From positions 9,109,218 to 9,173,217 of the forward strand of contig CM037837.1 in NCBI GenBank assembly GCA_021234535.1: a DNA stretch of 64,000 nucleotides. Reading direction: 5' to 3'. Position 1 is the first letter of the stretch; every line of letters begins with the position of its first letter. A program made the translations under genes and the position numbers. This document shows positions 1 to 11,900 of this stretch, in pieces. This DNA is from Stichopus chloronotus (Eukaryota > Echinodermata > Holothuroidea > Aspidochirotida > Stichopodidae). Below the pieces are notes generated by a model. The model searched no databases and was not told where the DNA came from. It saw only the letters and a program-made list of their open reading frames with translations.

Positions 1-179
1 TATTTGCAACATCAGTTGTCAGCTAAACACCCTATCACAATGCAATACAATCTGACAGTGTATGAAAGAATCAGTACATAATGTTCAGTAAAAACTTACA
101 ATTTCAAAAACCATTATGCAGAAATGCGTTGTGGTTTCGATGATCCAATTAAGAGATTTTTTTCTGAATCAGATATAAT

Positions 180-500
180 AGCATTAGTATGTGTCACATT
201 AAGCTACGTATAAGAAATATGAGATCTGCACAAGCTTCCTTTCTTGAGTTTCTTAAGAACATATCTACATGTTCATAATTTGACCCTTGTTGACATTGAA
301 TGACCTTTTACCTCCATTAAAGACCAAGTGGTTCTTATGCCCAATGAGATACAACTGCGTATTGAATATGACATCTGTCCAAGCGTCTCTTCTTGAGATA
401 AGAGGTTTACAAGAATTCCATATTGTGACCTTGTTGACTGCAAATGACCTTTGACCTTCATCAAAGACAATGAAATTTTATACACTCAATGAGGTACACC
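180..500 (+). repeat. ~147-bp TGACC-type repeat, two degenerate units
   Basis: Two successive copies of a unit built from the words cttcttgag, gtttacaag, ttTGACCttgttgac, aaTGACCtttgacctcc, a short aaa-rich stretch, then caatgaggtacac and gtccaagc. The cttcttgag/ctttcttgag landmarks are about 148 bases apart. The same unit recurs in tandem at 2930-3490, scattered at 8390-8900 and 21720-21960, and reverse-complemented at 51541-52700. I see no coding potential; short ORFs here are by-products of the repeat. Confidence 0.7.
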
Positions 501-683
501 TACAGTGCAATCTAGGAATGAACAGTACCCGCACATGTATGTCTGTGTAAACAGTGTCAATTTCTCCAAGATCTTTAAATGAGAATAAGTTTTAAACAAA
601 TGCCTCTTAATGTGTTCAGTTTCATGGGTGTGTTCTACATTTGAGTAAATGTTACATTAACGTCCATCCCCGATTCTACTCAC

Positions 684-777
684 CGCAACGTTCCTTTGCC
701 CCTATAGCAGTACTCATAACAGCATTAACTTGAAATTTCATGAAATCACTGCTTACTGCATTAATTACACATTCCAT
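684..777 (-). CDS. Candidate further exon of the PRODH2-like gene
   Basis: Read on the minus strand, a stretch that opens after a cag at 780-778 gives about 31 codons, including VNAVMSTAIGAKERC, and ends in a good GTGAGT donor at 683. The pattern (hydrophobic helix, then A-KER-G) is what precedes the V-R-x-x-V-D-A-E strand in proline dehydrogenases, and the gene upstream on this strand is of that family. The acceptor is poor, with little polypyrimidine. The expected VDAE exon is not in the window, and about 35 residues between this and the exon ending at 6208 would be missing. Treat it as a lead only. Confidence 0.2.
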
Positions 778-2929
778 CTGGTCAGTTGTCATACAGACAC
801 GTTTGCTTTACACACAATGTCTATGTCAATTGTTGTCAACCACACACAGTCCTCTCAACTAAGAAAAATAGCTACAGCAATAAAAATGCTGAAGTTAAAT
901 GGCTTTACCTCGGCTAAAGTAAATTTTACCACAGCATCTTTAACAAGGATTATTCTTAAATATCACCATCATCAAATGGCAGGAAAGTATCCACTTTATC
1001 ACTTTCACTCTGTCATCGATTAAGATATGATACATTCTGTAACAACCCTGACAAGTATGCATTGGTTTTCTTTTTAACAAAATAGTGAAGATTCCAGATC
1101 CAAATGACAATATGCAACCAATTACTTGAACAAATTAAGTGGTCAATGCCAAACACATGGGAGGGGGGGTGAGGATTATGGAAGATATTAGGTCATCTAA
1201 AGTAGAAGATTTAAGAGTGCCGGTGAATTCTTTTACCCATCCCCTGTAGCTATCAGCCAATATGATTGAGCTTGGTCTCAAATGCATTGAGTTGGAGTTA
1301 TGAAATTGTGTTGGTTTGTCGCAACACAGTTATATATGGTGAAAAATTCTCCACACTTTATGTTGAATGTACAAAAGGTTTAGTGTAAAATATGCCATCC
1401 TGTTCCTGATGACCCAACATAAGCTTATCAATATATTAGACAACAGTTTGGATCAAAATTTACTTGAAAATCTTAGTCTAAGGCACAACAGTTGGAAATA
1501 CATGTGTTTGTTAGGCTCTATCACAGTATGCAGGGTTATACGTGAGGCTACAGCGAAAGCTCCACGTCACTCTGGACGAAAATATCTCGAAGGAGGAAAC
1601 CTTTGAATTAAAGTTTGTGAAAATAATGCACATTGCTAGTTTGGGGTCTTTTGCACACGTATGTCATGTAAATGCTTTCGGCAGTCTGGACCGATTGAGG
1701 AAATTTTTTTATACTTTCGACCTTCCATCCTGCTTTCGTGAACAAGTGATAGTAACTGCAGAAGTACAGTACCATACAAAATGTACACAGACAACAATAC
1801 AACTTGTGAGATCCAACGATGGTTTTTTTTACTGAAATCTCTTACTTTAAAGAGTCTAATACCTAAACAACATTGTCGCTGTTTGCATCAAAAGAAAGTT
1901 GTTTTTGGAATAAATGTTTGTTAGGCATATGTTCCGGCCATGATGCTTCGGTTTAATGCTGTGGCATGCATACATAGTGTACACTGTGTGTTGGTGGAGC
2001 GAGGCTGCGTACTACGTACGTAGTTTCATGGGCAGTATGTACTTGCAACGAGTCTATGCAACGTTAACATAACAGTCAGACAGGTGTGCATGTTTGCACT
2101 TACAGCAGAGAACATTGTGCAGAATCAGGGTGTATAGGTGGATGGGCTCAAACCTGTGGGTGAAAGCCTTATTTAGCTAATTTTTTACCCCACTTTTATC
2201 ACTGAGATTTCTTTTTTGCGAGAATTATGGGGAAAAGGTTACTTCATGTTTTTACCAACACGCATGTTTTCCAATTTGTAGTAACGAGATGAAAACATGC
2301 ATGCAATTCACTCCTCATTTTGTTCCCATGTACCTTACAGTATATGGTGGCAAGAACGGCCATATCGGCCTTTCAAATGTTTTCTAGGTAGGTGTATAGT
2401 ACTTTGGAAACTTCCTCGTTCTCTCACTTTGCTTTTGCTTTTATGACTTACACACATTATTACTTATTTTGATGTTCCACTGTCGCCAAGTATTTTTTTT
2501 CTTTTACTAAAATGCTAATTTGTATTTGATGTGCCCTGCAATTAAGGTACACAGCTTTTGTGTACACAACTTGCAGCATGTGTCTTAGAATTTTGCGTAA
2601 CCCCCAATCATGGACTTTTTCAATTACATACTTCTGACTATAGCGTGTGATTGGCCAATGAAGCACAAGCCATTGTGTGAAGGTAAGAATATGTTTGCAC
2701 TTCAGTTAGGTACTCTCTGATTGACTATCTGAGCAATGAGCAGGTATCAATTGGTTTCTTCACACGGCTTTACTTTTTACTACGTATTATCCATTTTTTC
2801 GGGTATACCTGGTATATTTGGCATACTTGTTAGTTGTCAATTTTGATACCGTCAGTGTAGGTGTCAATGCCATGCCCACGTATGCTAGGTATATCAACGC
2901 AGCTTAGTTACAAGGTTTTCACAGACTGA

Positions 2930-3490
2930 TCCTTGTTTATCTCAAATGACCGTTGACCTCCATTAAAAATGATAGTGTTCTTGCACTCTGTTAGATACAC
3001 CTACATACATCATATGACATATGTCCAAGCTTCCCTTCTTGAGATATTGTGGTAACTATTTTTCACAATTTGACCCCTGTTGACCTCAAATGACCCTTGA
3101 CCTCCACCAGAATAAATAGGAATGTTGTACTCAATGCGATACACACCAATGCTCCAAAATATGACATTTGTTCAAGATTCGCTTCTTGAGATACCGTGTT
3201 CACAATGTTTCCACAATTTGCCCCTGTTGACCCCAAATGACTTTTGACCTCTGCAAGGAAACAATAGGGTTCTTCCCTTCAATGTGGTACTCTAACATAC
3301 CAAATATGAGATTTATCCAGGCGTTGCTTCTTTAGATATTGTGTTTAGCAGATTTTCACAATTTGATCTCTGTTGACCCTAAATGACCTTTGACCTGTAC
3401 CAAAAACAACAGGATTCTTTTACTTAACATGGTACACCTACAAACCATTATGAGAAGTGTCCAAGCTTACCTTCTTGAGATATCGTGTTT
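2930..3490 (+). repeat. Tandem array of the ~145-bp TGACC-type repeat (about four units)
   Basis: The landmark (g)cttcttgagatat recurs near 3036, 3182, 3327 and 3471, a spacing of about 145 bases. Each unit carries paired TGACC words: ttTGACCcctgtTGACC, then aaaTGACCttTGACCtc. Units are diverged from one another, so the array is old. The unit is shared with 180-500, 8390-8900 and 21720-21960, and with the inverted array at 51541-52700. Confidence 0.8.
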
Positions 3491-3838
3491 ACAAGGTAAG
3501 CATCACAAACACACACAACTTTGTTTTCCATTCTTTCCAAGACCTCATTGTGCTTTCTTTTGTTTTTTCTTCCTCAACCCTAACCTTAACAATAGACTGT
3601 CTATTGTTAATCTTGAGAGGACGGGAGAAATCTATTGAATTTTCTACAGAGGACCTAAAATCTATTGTGTCGATCCTCGATCCCACCCGAAAACAAGGGT
3701 ACAAACACACACACATATACTGCCGCATGATCACAAAGGTTATAATTATCATCGAAACAAAAAAAACATGGAAACAAAGTGAGCCTTTCTGTAAGCCTAC
3801 CTCAAAGTTCAAACTGAGGTGAATTGACATAATTACTG

Positions 3839-3920
3839 CAAAGGGAAATGAACAGACTGAATAGCCTTTTCTGAAAAAGATTAGCAGTGTCTATCAAGTC
3901 AGTTTGCGGTTGGCTGACAT
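3839..3920 (+). repeat. Dispersed repeat, copy 1 (pairs with 11344-11430)
   Basis: The block aagggaaatgaacagact-gaatagcc...gattagcag...tcagtttg-ggttggct matches 11344-11430 in the same orientation with scattered substitutions. Its nature is unknown; no terminal repeats are visible. Confidence 0.45.
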
Positions 3921-6207
3921 GAAGTATATACCCTTTCTGCCACCTCATGTGCCACTGTGACGGTGTAAGTAGAGACCAGTCCAAGGTTTAGGCAGCATTG
4001 CAATCAATACTGGCACAAGTAGTGCATAGTGTGGTCTAAATTCTGCCAGATCACCACAACTTATGGTGTGAAGAAAAGTAAATTTCGGAAGTTCAGTGCA
4101 AACTCTAATTACTGATTCCGTTATTTCTTTGCCTCAAAGGAGGAAGCTAAGTTCTTTTGTCAGATATCACAAGATATTTTCACACTTTCCATAAATAAAA
4201 ACTTTTACATTTTCATTACGTCACATGATATGGCCTTTGACCTTCACAAAAACTGCTGATTTTGGCTGCTGCAAAATACTGACCACTAAGGATTCAGTCC
4301 TTCAGATCCAGATGCAATTAATGAATCGTCAGCGCTCTGGTGACTGCAGTTTCTGACCTTACAAAATACAAGACCAGCGACTACCTCAAAAGCAGCTCAT
4401 CACAACTGATTCCCCAAAACAATATCACAGAGCCTGACACACTCTCATTGAAGGCAATTTGTAGCTTATCCTAAAACGTCAGTTCGACCGGAAAGATAAC
4501 AACCACTGTGGTGGCTCAAGGATTTCACCATTTTGAACTTTTGAATTTTACTGTGTATGTACAGCAGCCCCAACTGCTGCATAGAGATGCAAAGATTTAT
4601 CACAATAAATAGTACCTTCCAGCAGTTTTACCTCTGTCAAAATAATTCAGCGCTCCTACAGAATCAACATTTAAGTGTAGACTAAAAATGTACATACATT
4701 GGAAAAGGGCAAGACGCCACATAGCAATGTTTAATCCTGGCAATAAAAGTGATATGGTATGATATCAGGACATCCGGCTGCCCAGTGCAAAAACTATTTA
4801 CTGTACATAAGCCATCACCACTTTTAATGTAAGGAAAGATTCTTTATAGACAGGAGCAACACGGTTCATCGAGGTTGCATATGGCTACATGCCATGAAAG
4901 AAACAATGGCCACAGTGACTGCCAAAAAGGAATACAGATAATTCCAGTAGCACTTTATATCAGACACAACTCCACTTTAATTGGCGGAGAGCCGCTCGCC
5001 ACATCTGTTTTTCTGATCACTTGGGTATCAGATGGATGGATGCCATATAAATGAGGTCATTGTACATGTACAATTGTATCAATATAGGGTCATATCAAAT
5101 ACTGCAGGAAGTGCCTTGTAAATCCAATAGCTCATAGCAAAACCATACTGTACATTTCACACATAACATCATTCAAGATATGTTATTTTAATAGTTCTGC
5201 GATACACTGTAATAACTTGTAACGATCTAATAAAAAGATGAACCTTCAATCTGTGCGGAAATTCAGGTTATACTGTACATCACAGGAAAGTAATGTGACT
5301 GCATGATTACTTTAAGTGCTGTAACCCTTTTTGACACATGTCCAATGCAATACTTTTATTCCTCGAAGGGTATTTGATCGATAGTGTGTCAACATTAAAG
5401 CTCTGAGAAATGATGGCTTCATTTCTTTTTTTATTTTAATTGTTATTCATAAATACTTGCTTGGAAACCCAATGATAATAACCAACTGACATCTCTTTTC
5501 ACAATTCACCTCCGCAAAATTACTCGAATGTAGCTTACTTCTTAATACTGACATTTTTAGGTGCAAAAAACAAATCTTCCAAACCCCTTAAATTCCACAC
5601 AAGTGGACACTTTTAGAACAACTGATCAAATACAAACAAGGATTAAGAAAGCAAATAACTGACACTCAAGTAACACAAGTTTTCACTTAGAATGCATGTC
5701 ATAAAAAGATGGGCACCAGTTTGAACATTTATCAAAGCCAACATAGATAAGGAAACAATTACCATCTTAATTTCCTCCAGTGCTATGACAAAAACTTTAC
5801 CATTTCGCACACACTGCACAAGAATAACACTTGTTAATGTCATTATTCACCAGAATTTCCCAACACCGAATCCTCCAGAAGCACCATGGGGGAAAGTATT
5901 TTATAATGCATTCATCGAGAATCAATAAGCATAATCCATTTCTGAACCATCTCTTGCACCCCATACCCATTATCATCCCTCCCCCCCCCCCCCATGCCCT
6001 CTTCCACGATATCACGATAATAGAATTCGCAAGGCTAACTTTGACGGTTGCTCATTGTGGACTGTAGGAGTTGTTTTCGTGTTTTTTCCTTTATTCTACT
6101 CTCAAACTTATTTCTGATTATGGAGATTCTACAGCATGCCCAGCATGCTGCATTCGACAGAAGCATGTGTGAATGTCAAGAACCACTGAGTTTCCTTTCA
6201 CACTTAC

Positions 6208-6322
6208 CAACACATCAGCTTTCATGTACGAGGTAACTTTAAGTTGGGTCAGCTTTGGACTGGTTGTCATGCGACACATCTGGTCCGTCAATTCCAGACA
6301 GTATAACATCGAATCCACATTC
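6208..6322 (-). CDS. PRODH2: PRODH2-like hydroxyproline/proline dehydrogenase, exon 3
   Basis: The acceptor ttacaacag and donor TTG|GTAAGT bracket 115 bases. The first base completes a Gln codon split with exon 2, then comes N-V-D-S-M-L-Y-C-L-E-L...LTQLKVTSYMKADVL. This corresponds to the N-L-x-A-M-L-R-C-x-D-L...MQLK-T-A segment of PRODH2, which leads into the first strands of the TIM-barrel dehydrogenase domain. It ends in phase 0. The next exon was not found with confidence. Confidence 0.72.
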
Positions 6323-6519
6323 CTGTTGTAACGATCTTCATTGAATCTGATGAAAGATATTGATCAATTGATTGAATACAATATGAATGCAATTTAGGAA
6401 GTCTGATTTTAATCTTCACCACGTATTTAACAAACTGAAGCAGTATCCCCGCAAACGAAGGAAACCAATAAAACCTGCAGGCTGCTACATCAACTTCATA
6501 TCATGAACAGAAAAGTTAT

Positions 6520-7085
6520 TTACAGGTTCTGTGACATGAGCATGACATTTTGGAATATTGTCTGTATTAATCATTCAAAATGTTGCAAATAGCGGCAAAT
6601 TCTATGAAAATTCATCAAATATTGATTATTTTACAGGCAAATTCCTGCCATATGCCTGCACCATGAATAAACATTGGCTAAGTATCCAAATTTATGATGA
6701 CAAGAGAGGAACTCGCATTCATATGTTTTATGGTATCTATTGTTTTAATACTAACCTTGATTCCAAAGACAAGTGGGATTTTTCTAAGACCCAAAGGTTC
6801 TGTTTTGAAAGCATGTATTTTCCTCTGTACAAACATCGACATCATTTACCAATGTGAAGCCCAGAGACCAAGTAATAAACAGACAATATAGGCCTAACAA
6901 AAGAAATAATGACACCATCCAACACTCCGCATCATCGCATTTGCGTTGTCATCAAACTTTGAAAAGCCAGACCTCAAAAGTGGAAATAGAAATGCAGTTC
7001 CAATGGATTTCCATTCAGGGCTTTATTCTCCAACACATTACAATAAGGCTAGCCATTTTCTACATGCATGCTACATGACCTTTAA
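6520..7085. mobile_element. MITE family C, copy 1 (in PRODH2 intron 2)
   Basis: The right end reads ...gctacatgaccTTTAAaga, which reverse-complemented gives TTAAAGGTCATGTAGC. The left end ttacaggttctgtgac is a decayed version of the same terminus. Internally it shares catgaataaacattggcta, the ...gaagcatgtattttc... block and the ...atggatttccattcagg... block with the copies at 43767-44349 and about 55700-56230. It encodes no protein and lies between PRODH2 exons 2 and 3. Confidence 0.65.
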
Positions 7086-7097
7086 AGACATCCTTAC

Positions 7098-7291
7098 TGA
7101 TCAGAGTCTTCTCCAACGTCTTCCTCGGCAGTGACTGCAAAGATGGAAGCAATTCCACATTCTTGCAATCTTTGGTTCTCGAGCTCAACTTTTTCCTGGA
7201 CTGGTTCGACGGCAAATTGTCCGAAGAAGGTCCGTCTCATCAGACCATCAAATAGTCTCCTGCCTAACACCCTTTGTCCTATCATCATCAG
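7098..7291 (-). CDS. PRODH2: PRODH2-like hydroxyproline/proline dehydrogenase, exon 2
   Basis: The acceptor tttctcacag and donor GATCA|GTAAGG bracket 194 bases in phase with exons 1 and 3. The exon encodes LMMIGQRVLGRRLF, then GLMRRTFFGQF, then a variable stretch, then GIASIFAVTAEEDV. The segment R-V-L-G-R-R-L-F-x-x-L-M-R-x-T-F-x-G-Q-F is the hallmark N-terminal segment of animal proline dehydrogenases. The short acidic I-F-A-V-T-A-E-E-D tail resembles PRODH2 (L-L-A-V-P-T-E-E-E) more than PRODH, which has ILDYGVEEDL followed by a long insertion. Confidence 0.8.
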
Positions 7292-7581
7292 CTGTGAGAA
7301 AACAGCAACAACTGGCAAAATCAGAGACAGACTCGTGTTTATTTTTTTTTAAATTAATTCCATTGGCAGTGTAACTCCTTAACTCTAATCTTGCACAATG
7401 ATATTTAGACAGAATTTTCAGAAAATGTAACACACCAATTTCTTATAATTACAATGCATCCTTATAATGAACAGCAGTAACTTCACACATTTTCCTTCAT
7501 TGGCATGTATGTACAATGGATCATGAGATTCGTGGTTCCTGCATGGCATGTCAGCCTCAAACAAACTCAAACAGGGGCAAG

Positions 7582-7623
7582 AGATAGCTGGGGGGGGGGG
7601 GGGGGGCAAGAGATAGCTGGTCT
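7582..7623. repeat. 17-base poly-G tract between two copies of gcaagagatagctgg
   Basis: A run of G at 7590-7606 is flanked on both sides by the direct repeat gggcaagagatagctgg. This looks like a slippage or duplication product inside PRODH2 intron 1. Confidence 0.8.
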
Positions 7624-7795
7624 ATAAATCCAATATCTTGCAGCACCCCAGTTAGAGTGCATTTCGTCAGGATGAATATGTCAGGACATAGCCCATAGAG
7701 GGGTGGTACACATAATGACTTCCGTGCATTAAACACTTCATGAAGATTGCATTTCCAGATCTCTGCCCTTTATTTTTTTCAAAGTGCACCCTTAC

Positions 7796-8230
7796 CTTCA
7801 TTGAATGTTGGACAAAGGCATCATAACTGGAAAGCTGGAGGATCAAAAGACCTCTCAAAAGCTCTGCAGTTCTCTTTCTCTTATAGATCATCTCTGGTTG
7901 AGAAAAGTCCACTTCTCGCCTGCTTTCCCTTTCCTGTTTCTCTCCGAGGAACGCATCCGTTGTTGCCCGGAGATCTGGCAGAGGTGATGACGACATCAGT
8001 CTATGCTGTACTGTTGTCGGTGGTATGCCCCTCAACGACAATTTCAGCTGTATGCCATATTTTACAATTTTGGGGTTTTGCAGCTTGAGGAGGAAACTCC
8101 CAGTGCTACCAGCTTTGATAGCTTCATGCTTTACTAGGGAAACATTGCTGACAGATGGGTTAAGGTAAGAAGAAATTTTCTGCCCAAAAATGGAGTGTAT
8201 ATTCCTCTTCATTTGTGAAAGAAACCTCAT
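7796..8230 (-). CDS. PRODH2: PRODH2-like hydroxyproline/proline dehydrogenase, exon 1 (start of gene)
   Basis: This is the first coding exon of a mitochondrial FAD-dependent imino-acid dehydrogenase. PRODH2 oxidises trans-4-hydroxy-L-proline and PRODH oxidises L-proline; both feed electrons to the respiratory chain. The exon runs from an ATG at 8230 to the donor AAG|GTAAGG at 7796 (145 codons, phase 0). The N-terminus (MRFLSQMKRNIHSIFGQKIS...) is basic, Ser-rich and lacks acidic residues, which fits a mitochondrial targeting peptide. Residues ~110-145 contain V-D-F-S-Q-P...Y-K-R-K-R-T-A-E-L-L-R-G-L-L-I-L-Q-L, the conserved DF-x(5-8)-K-T-x-E-L-L-R-A-L family segment. The gene is incomplete: the TIM-barrel core and catalytic residues lie left of the window. 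It could instead be a PRODH paralogue; PRODH2 is favoured by exons 2-3. Confidence 0.75.
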
Positions 8231-8389
8231 TATCTTTCACAAGAAAAAAAAAAACATTCCTTTTTGTTCATTTATGACTGGCCAACCTGATGAAAGAAGA
8301 ATAAAAATAAATTTTTACCAAAATATTAAGATGCAAATCCTGTGAAAACTAAATGAAACTTAACTGGGATCTGAAAACAGTGTGATTGA

Positions 8390-8900
8390 CATGTGCTAAA
8401 TATGAGATCAATCCAAGCTTTCATTCTTCAGATATTGCAGACAAGGTTGTTAGATCTAATATCTGCTTACCTCTGCAGATAACCTTTAACTTTCACTAAA
8501 AACAAAAATGTTCTTCTACTAAATGTGGTTCATTTACAGTACTGTGTATGCAATGAGGTACAGTATATGGGATCTTTGCAAATTTGCATTCTGCATTGAG
8601 AATGTTTTCACATTTTGACCTCTGCGAACCTAGCTTGACCTTTGACTCGAACACCAAAAGCAAGAGATCTTTTTCACCAGTTACCAGTACTCTTGGGATG
8701 GTAAATGGGAGTGCACTGTTGTGTTGAGACAGGCATATGAGGAATGAAGTAAATGCTAGCAATTTGCTTACCACGTATGAGATCATATTCCAAGCTTTTG
8801 AGCTTTTGAGATATTTTTTGTAAGGTTTCACATTTTGATCACTGTGCATGATGACCTCAGATGACGTTTTACCTTCACCAGAAACACACAAATTCCATTT
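8390..8900 (+). repeat. Scattered, decayed copies of the TGACC-type repeat
   Basis: Segments such as gatcaatccaagctttcattcttcagatattg (8411 on), attttgacctctgcgaacctagcttgacctttgac (8613 on) and ttttgagatatttttt...tgacctcagatgacg (8808 on) match the ~145-bp unit of 2930-3490. A 144-codon minus-strand ORF over this block is repeat-derived and shows no domain. Confidence 0.6.
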
Positions 8901-11900
8901 ACTGCACACAGAACTACTGTATGTCAACATTTAACACCAAGGATTCATTTACTCTAAATGGTCATATACATAGTAAGTAGCAGTGCTATGAACTCTCACA
9001 CATCTAAGTGAGAGTCCTGCATTTCCAAACAATCTCACCACGAAGCATCAGTCAGTTCTCATGTCTCAATATGATGTAAAAAACTCCACTCATGATGCAA
9101 GCAATATATATAGTCAAGATGGTGTCAGTTAAATGGCAGCTATCACACCACCTGAGGTATTTTCCAACATCACAGTCTGCATGAAACTGACAGAAGTATT
9201 GTAGTGCAGTATACAACACTGTTACTATAATCTTGCAATCATCAAGCTGGCTCCTTTCAATCCAAACAATTATTGTTACAATTCCAACATCCACGTCTCT
9301 GACAATGGGAATTATTAATCATACAGTAACTATGCACCAACAAGAACTCAGTTGCGAGGCCAACTGGTGAACAGCAGTTACTGTAGTACTGTACTCCACT
9401 GTTGCCCTGAGTGCATGCATGTAGCCTACTGTATAATTCTTGCTAAACATGAAAAACATGAACAAGTGAAAATTCCAACATCTTTACCCAGTATCACGTA
9501 CCCACTACACCCAATCTTTTCTTGGAGATGACAGAAGTAGTAATTTGAATACCTATCGGATGAAACTCACACGCTTGCATTTCACTATAAACCAAATGGA
9601 CGTAATGCAATCTAAAGTACCAGATATATACAGTAGGTCTACTCTACTATAGGATCATTCAACCCACCCTCACCCCCAGATGCACCATTTTCAAAACTAA
9701 CGAACGTGCATTCCTATGTTAACACACCACCCCCTTTTCGTTTAGGCAATCAAATCTTTTGTACTCGAGATGCGAATTAAATCTCAGCTGGCTCCCGGGC
9801 TGCAAAGCTGCCAGGGAATGGGTTGCATGCAAAAGCATCATGCTGCATGATGTGCAGGCTACCCTCATTTTTACATGCATGCACTTATGCAACATTAGAA
9901 AATAGGATCACTCCACTTGCCATAAATTATTAACGTTAACAACGTTGTCGTATCTGTGACAGAAAACTCATTGACTACTTAGCAAAAATTCATTGCAGCA
10001 TGTGTATCTTGGCTATAATTATTGGTTGAATACAGTGTTGCACATAGGCTATCCTACATCGTAATCAAGTCCCTGTGGCATTTACAGTTCGGGAGTCAAA
10101 ATGTGTCATCCTGCAGATTTAGATCAAGCGGTTTCAACTCATGCAAAAAAAAGTGACTTCCAAGGGTCAGAACTCCACGTACAGTGTAAGGACATATACA
10201 TTTTTATGCAGTACCGTAGTTGGCAGATCCAAGGTTGGAGGGGGGCAGTTATGATTTCATCCAAAGATGGGTCAACGAAGCTTAGAAAGTCTCTACACTG
10301 TACATTTTTGTCGCACCAAATCGCATCTGGGTGCATTCATGTAGAGGGGGCTGTCTCTTAAACCCCCACTGTACCACCAGTTTCGCCACTCTCAAATATT
10401 CAGATATTTCACTCAGCATGCGGTGAACATAGGGCAATCTTGGCTATTCAAAAGACATTTGCTGTGTCTCACAGCTTCAGGTAATAGATCATTTTGTCTA
10501 CAATTTGACAGTCACTTTGGCCAGCTGGTGTACTCCATTCTCATAGGGCATGGGAGCAACATGCTCTCTTGTGTATGTTAAGACTGGATATTACTATTAT
10601 GGCTATAGCAGATAAATTTGTGCTGTTAGTGCTAAATAGATCAGTAGTAAAAATGTAGTTTGTATCTGAAGATAAGTCAATTGCCAAGTGAAACAGGCCA
10701 CCTGTCGAAAAGAGGACTTATTAGCCATAGACCCTTGTAGCTAGCTCTCTCTCACCAAACTTGTTATCTCTATTAAATCTCAAGAGCAGAAAAGCTCCCA
10801 ATGTTCTATTGACCACTTCCCTATCAACAAGTCACTTGTTAGCTATCACTTTTGATTGTTTTGTTTGAGATAATGCACTACTGCACAGCCTTCACTACTC
10901 TGATAAAGGTGAGATACTGTAACATGCTCTGTAGTAAGTACAGTAGAAAAAAAACCCGACTCAGACAGACAAACACACAGACAGATTTTTTAATTTTTAA
11001 AAGTAACAGTAGTAGAATCATGGGACTTTTAGCAGTATGAACATACACCTTACAGTAGGTGGATGACTTGACTGTATGCTCAGCTGTTATCTCTAACAGA
11101 GGTAGCATACCAGTACCAGTGTAGAAATGGCTCTGATGTGCATGCTACCAGCAAAATCAATATATACAACCACAATTTCATGAGATGATGCCGAAATTTT
11201 GCAGTCTGCTTCTAGCTACGATACAGACTGGAAAGTGAAAATGAAAAGCCCCCTCTGCAGCATGTGCCACTTTGGCAGATACTGTAGGCAAACTTCATGC
11301 ACAGGTACGCCTGTAACTATAAACCTCAAATGAAAAGGTATCAGAAGGGAAGTGAATAGACTTGAATGGCCTCTACTAGAAAGGATTAGCAGATATGTCT
11401 ATTCAACTCAGTCAGTTTGAGGTTGGCTCAATGAGTTTACATTTTCCTGATGGTGTTTGTGACTATCAAGTGCACTTACCTGATTCCAGTCTTATTTTGG
11501 AGGGATCAAATAAGAGCCAGAGTCTTATTGCCAGGATTTATCTTACAGGTCGTTTACACATTAAAAAAAAACCATGCACGAAGAATGACTTGCTTGATGT
11601 TCTTTGCATCATTGCATGTAGCTATACTCTGACTGCACACAAAACTAAACAGGTCTTGAGTAAAGGGGGACGTGCAACAGCAAACATAGTAACTCAAGTG
11701 CGTGTGGACATTGGACAGGACATTAGTTGACATGCAATATCAGAGATTGCATGCAGAGAATAACTGTAAGCATGTAGTGACCTCAAATTAGTTGAAATCA
11801 TAACTGCACAAAATTCATCCCATACTGCATTGCAATTTGTCTGATTCTGTCTTAAAGTAGACTGAAGCCAAATTCACAAAAAGTACTGTAGGCCTACACA

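Larger units (their letters stand above)
778..6207 (-). other. Large intron or intron group of the PRODH2-like gene, repeat-rich
   Basis: No exon could be recognised here apart from the candidate at 684-777, although at least one short PRODH2 exon is expected. The stretch contains the tandem TGACC-type array (2930-3490), a dispersed repeat copy (3839-3920), a 13-base poly-C run (5981-5993) and otherwise AT-rich unique-looking DNA. The long ORFs on both strands around 3457-3830 arise from repeat sequence. Confidence 0.5.

Noticed and set aside
100..150. Minus-strand GAAATT|GTAAGT donor near the left edge
   Set aside because: No upstream frame gives proline dehydrogenase similarity, and the acceptor side is unclear.
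3457..3830. Overlapping ORFs of 113-121 codons on both strands
   Set aside because: They lie in and beside the TGACC-type repeat, have no domain, and open frames on both strands indicate low stop-codon density rather than coding.
11395..11730. 111-codon plus-strand ORF
   Set aside because: It begins inside a dispersed repeat shared with 3839-3920, has no motif, and has no convincing splice partners.
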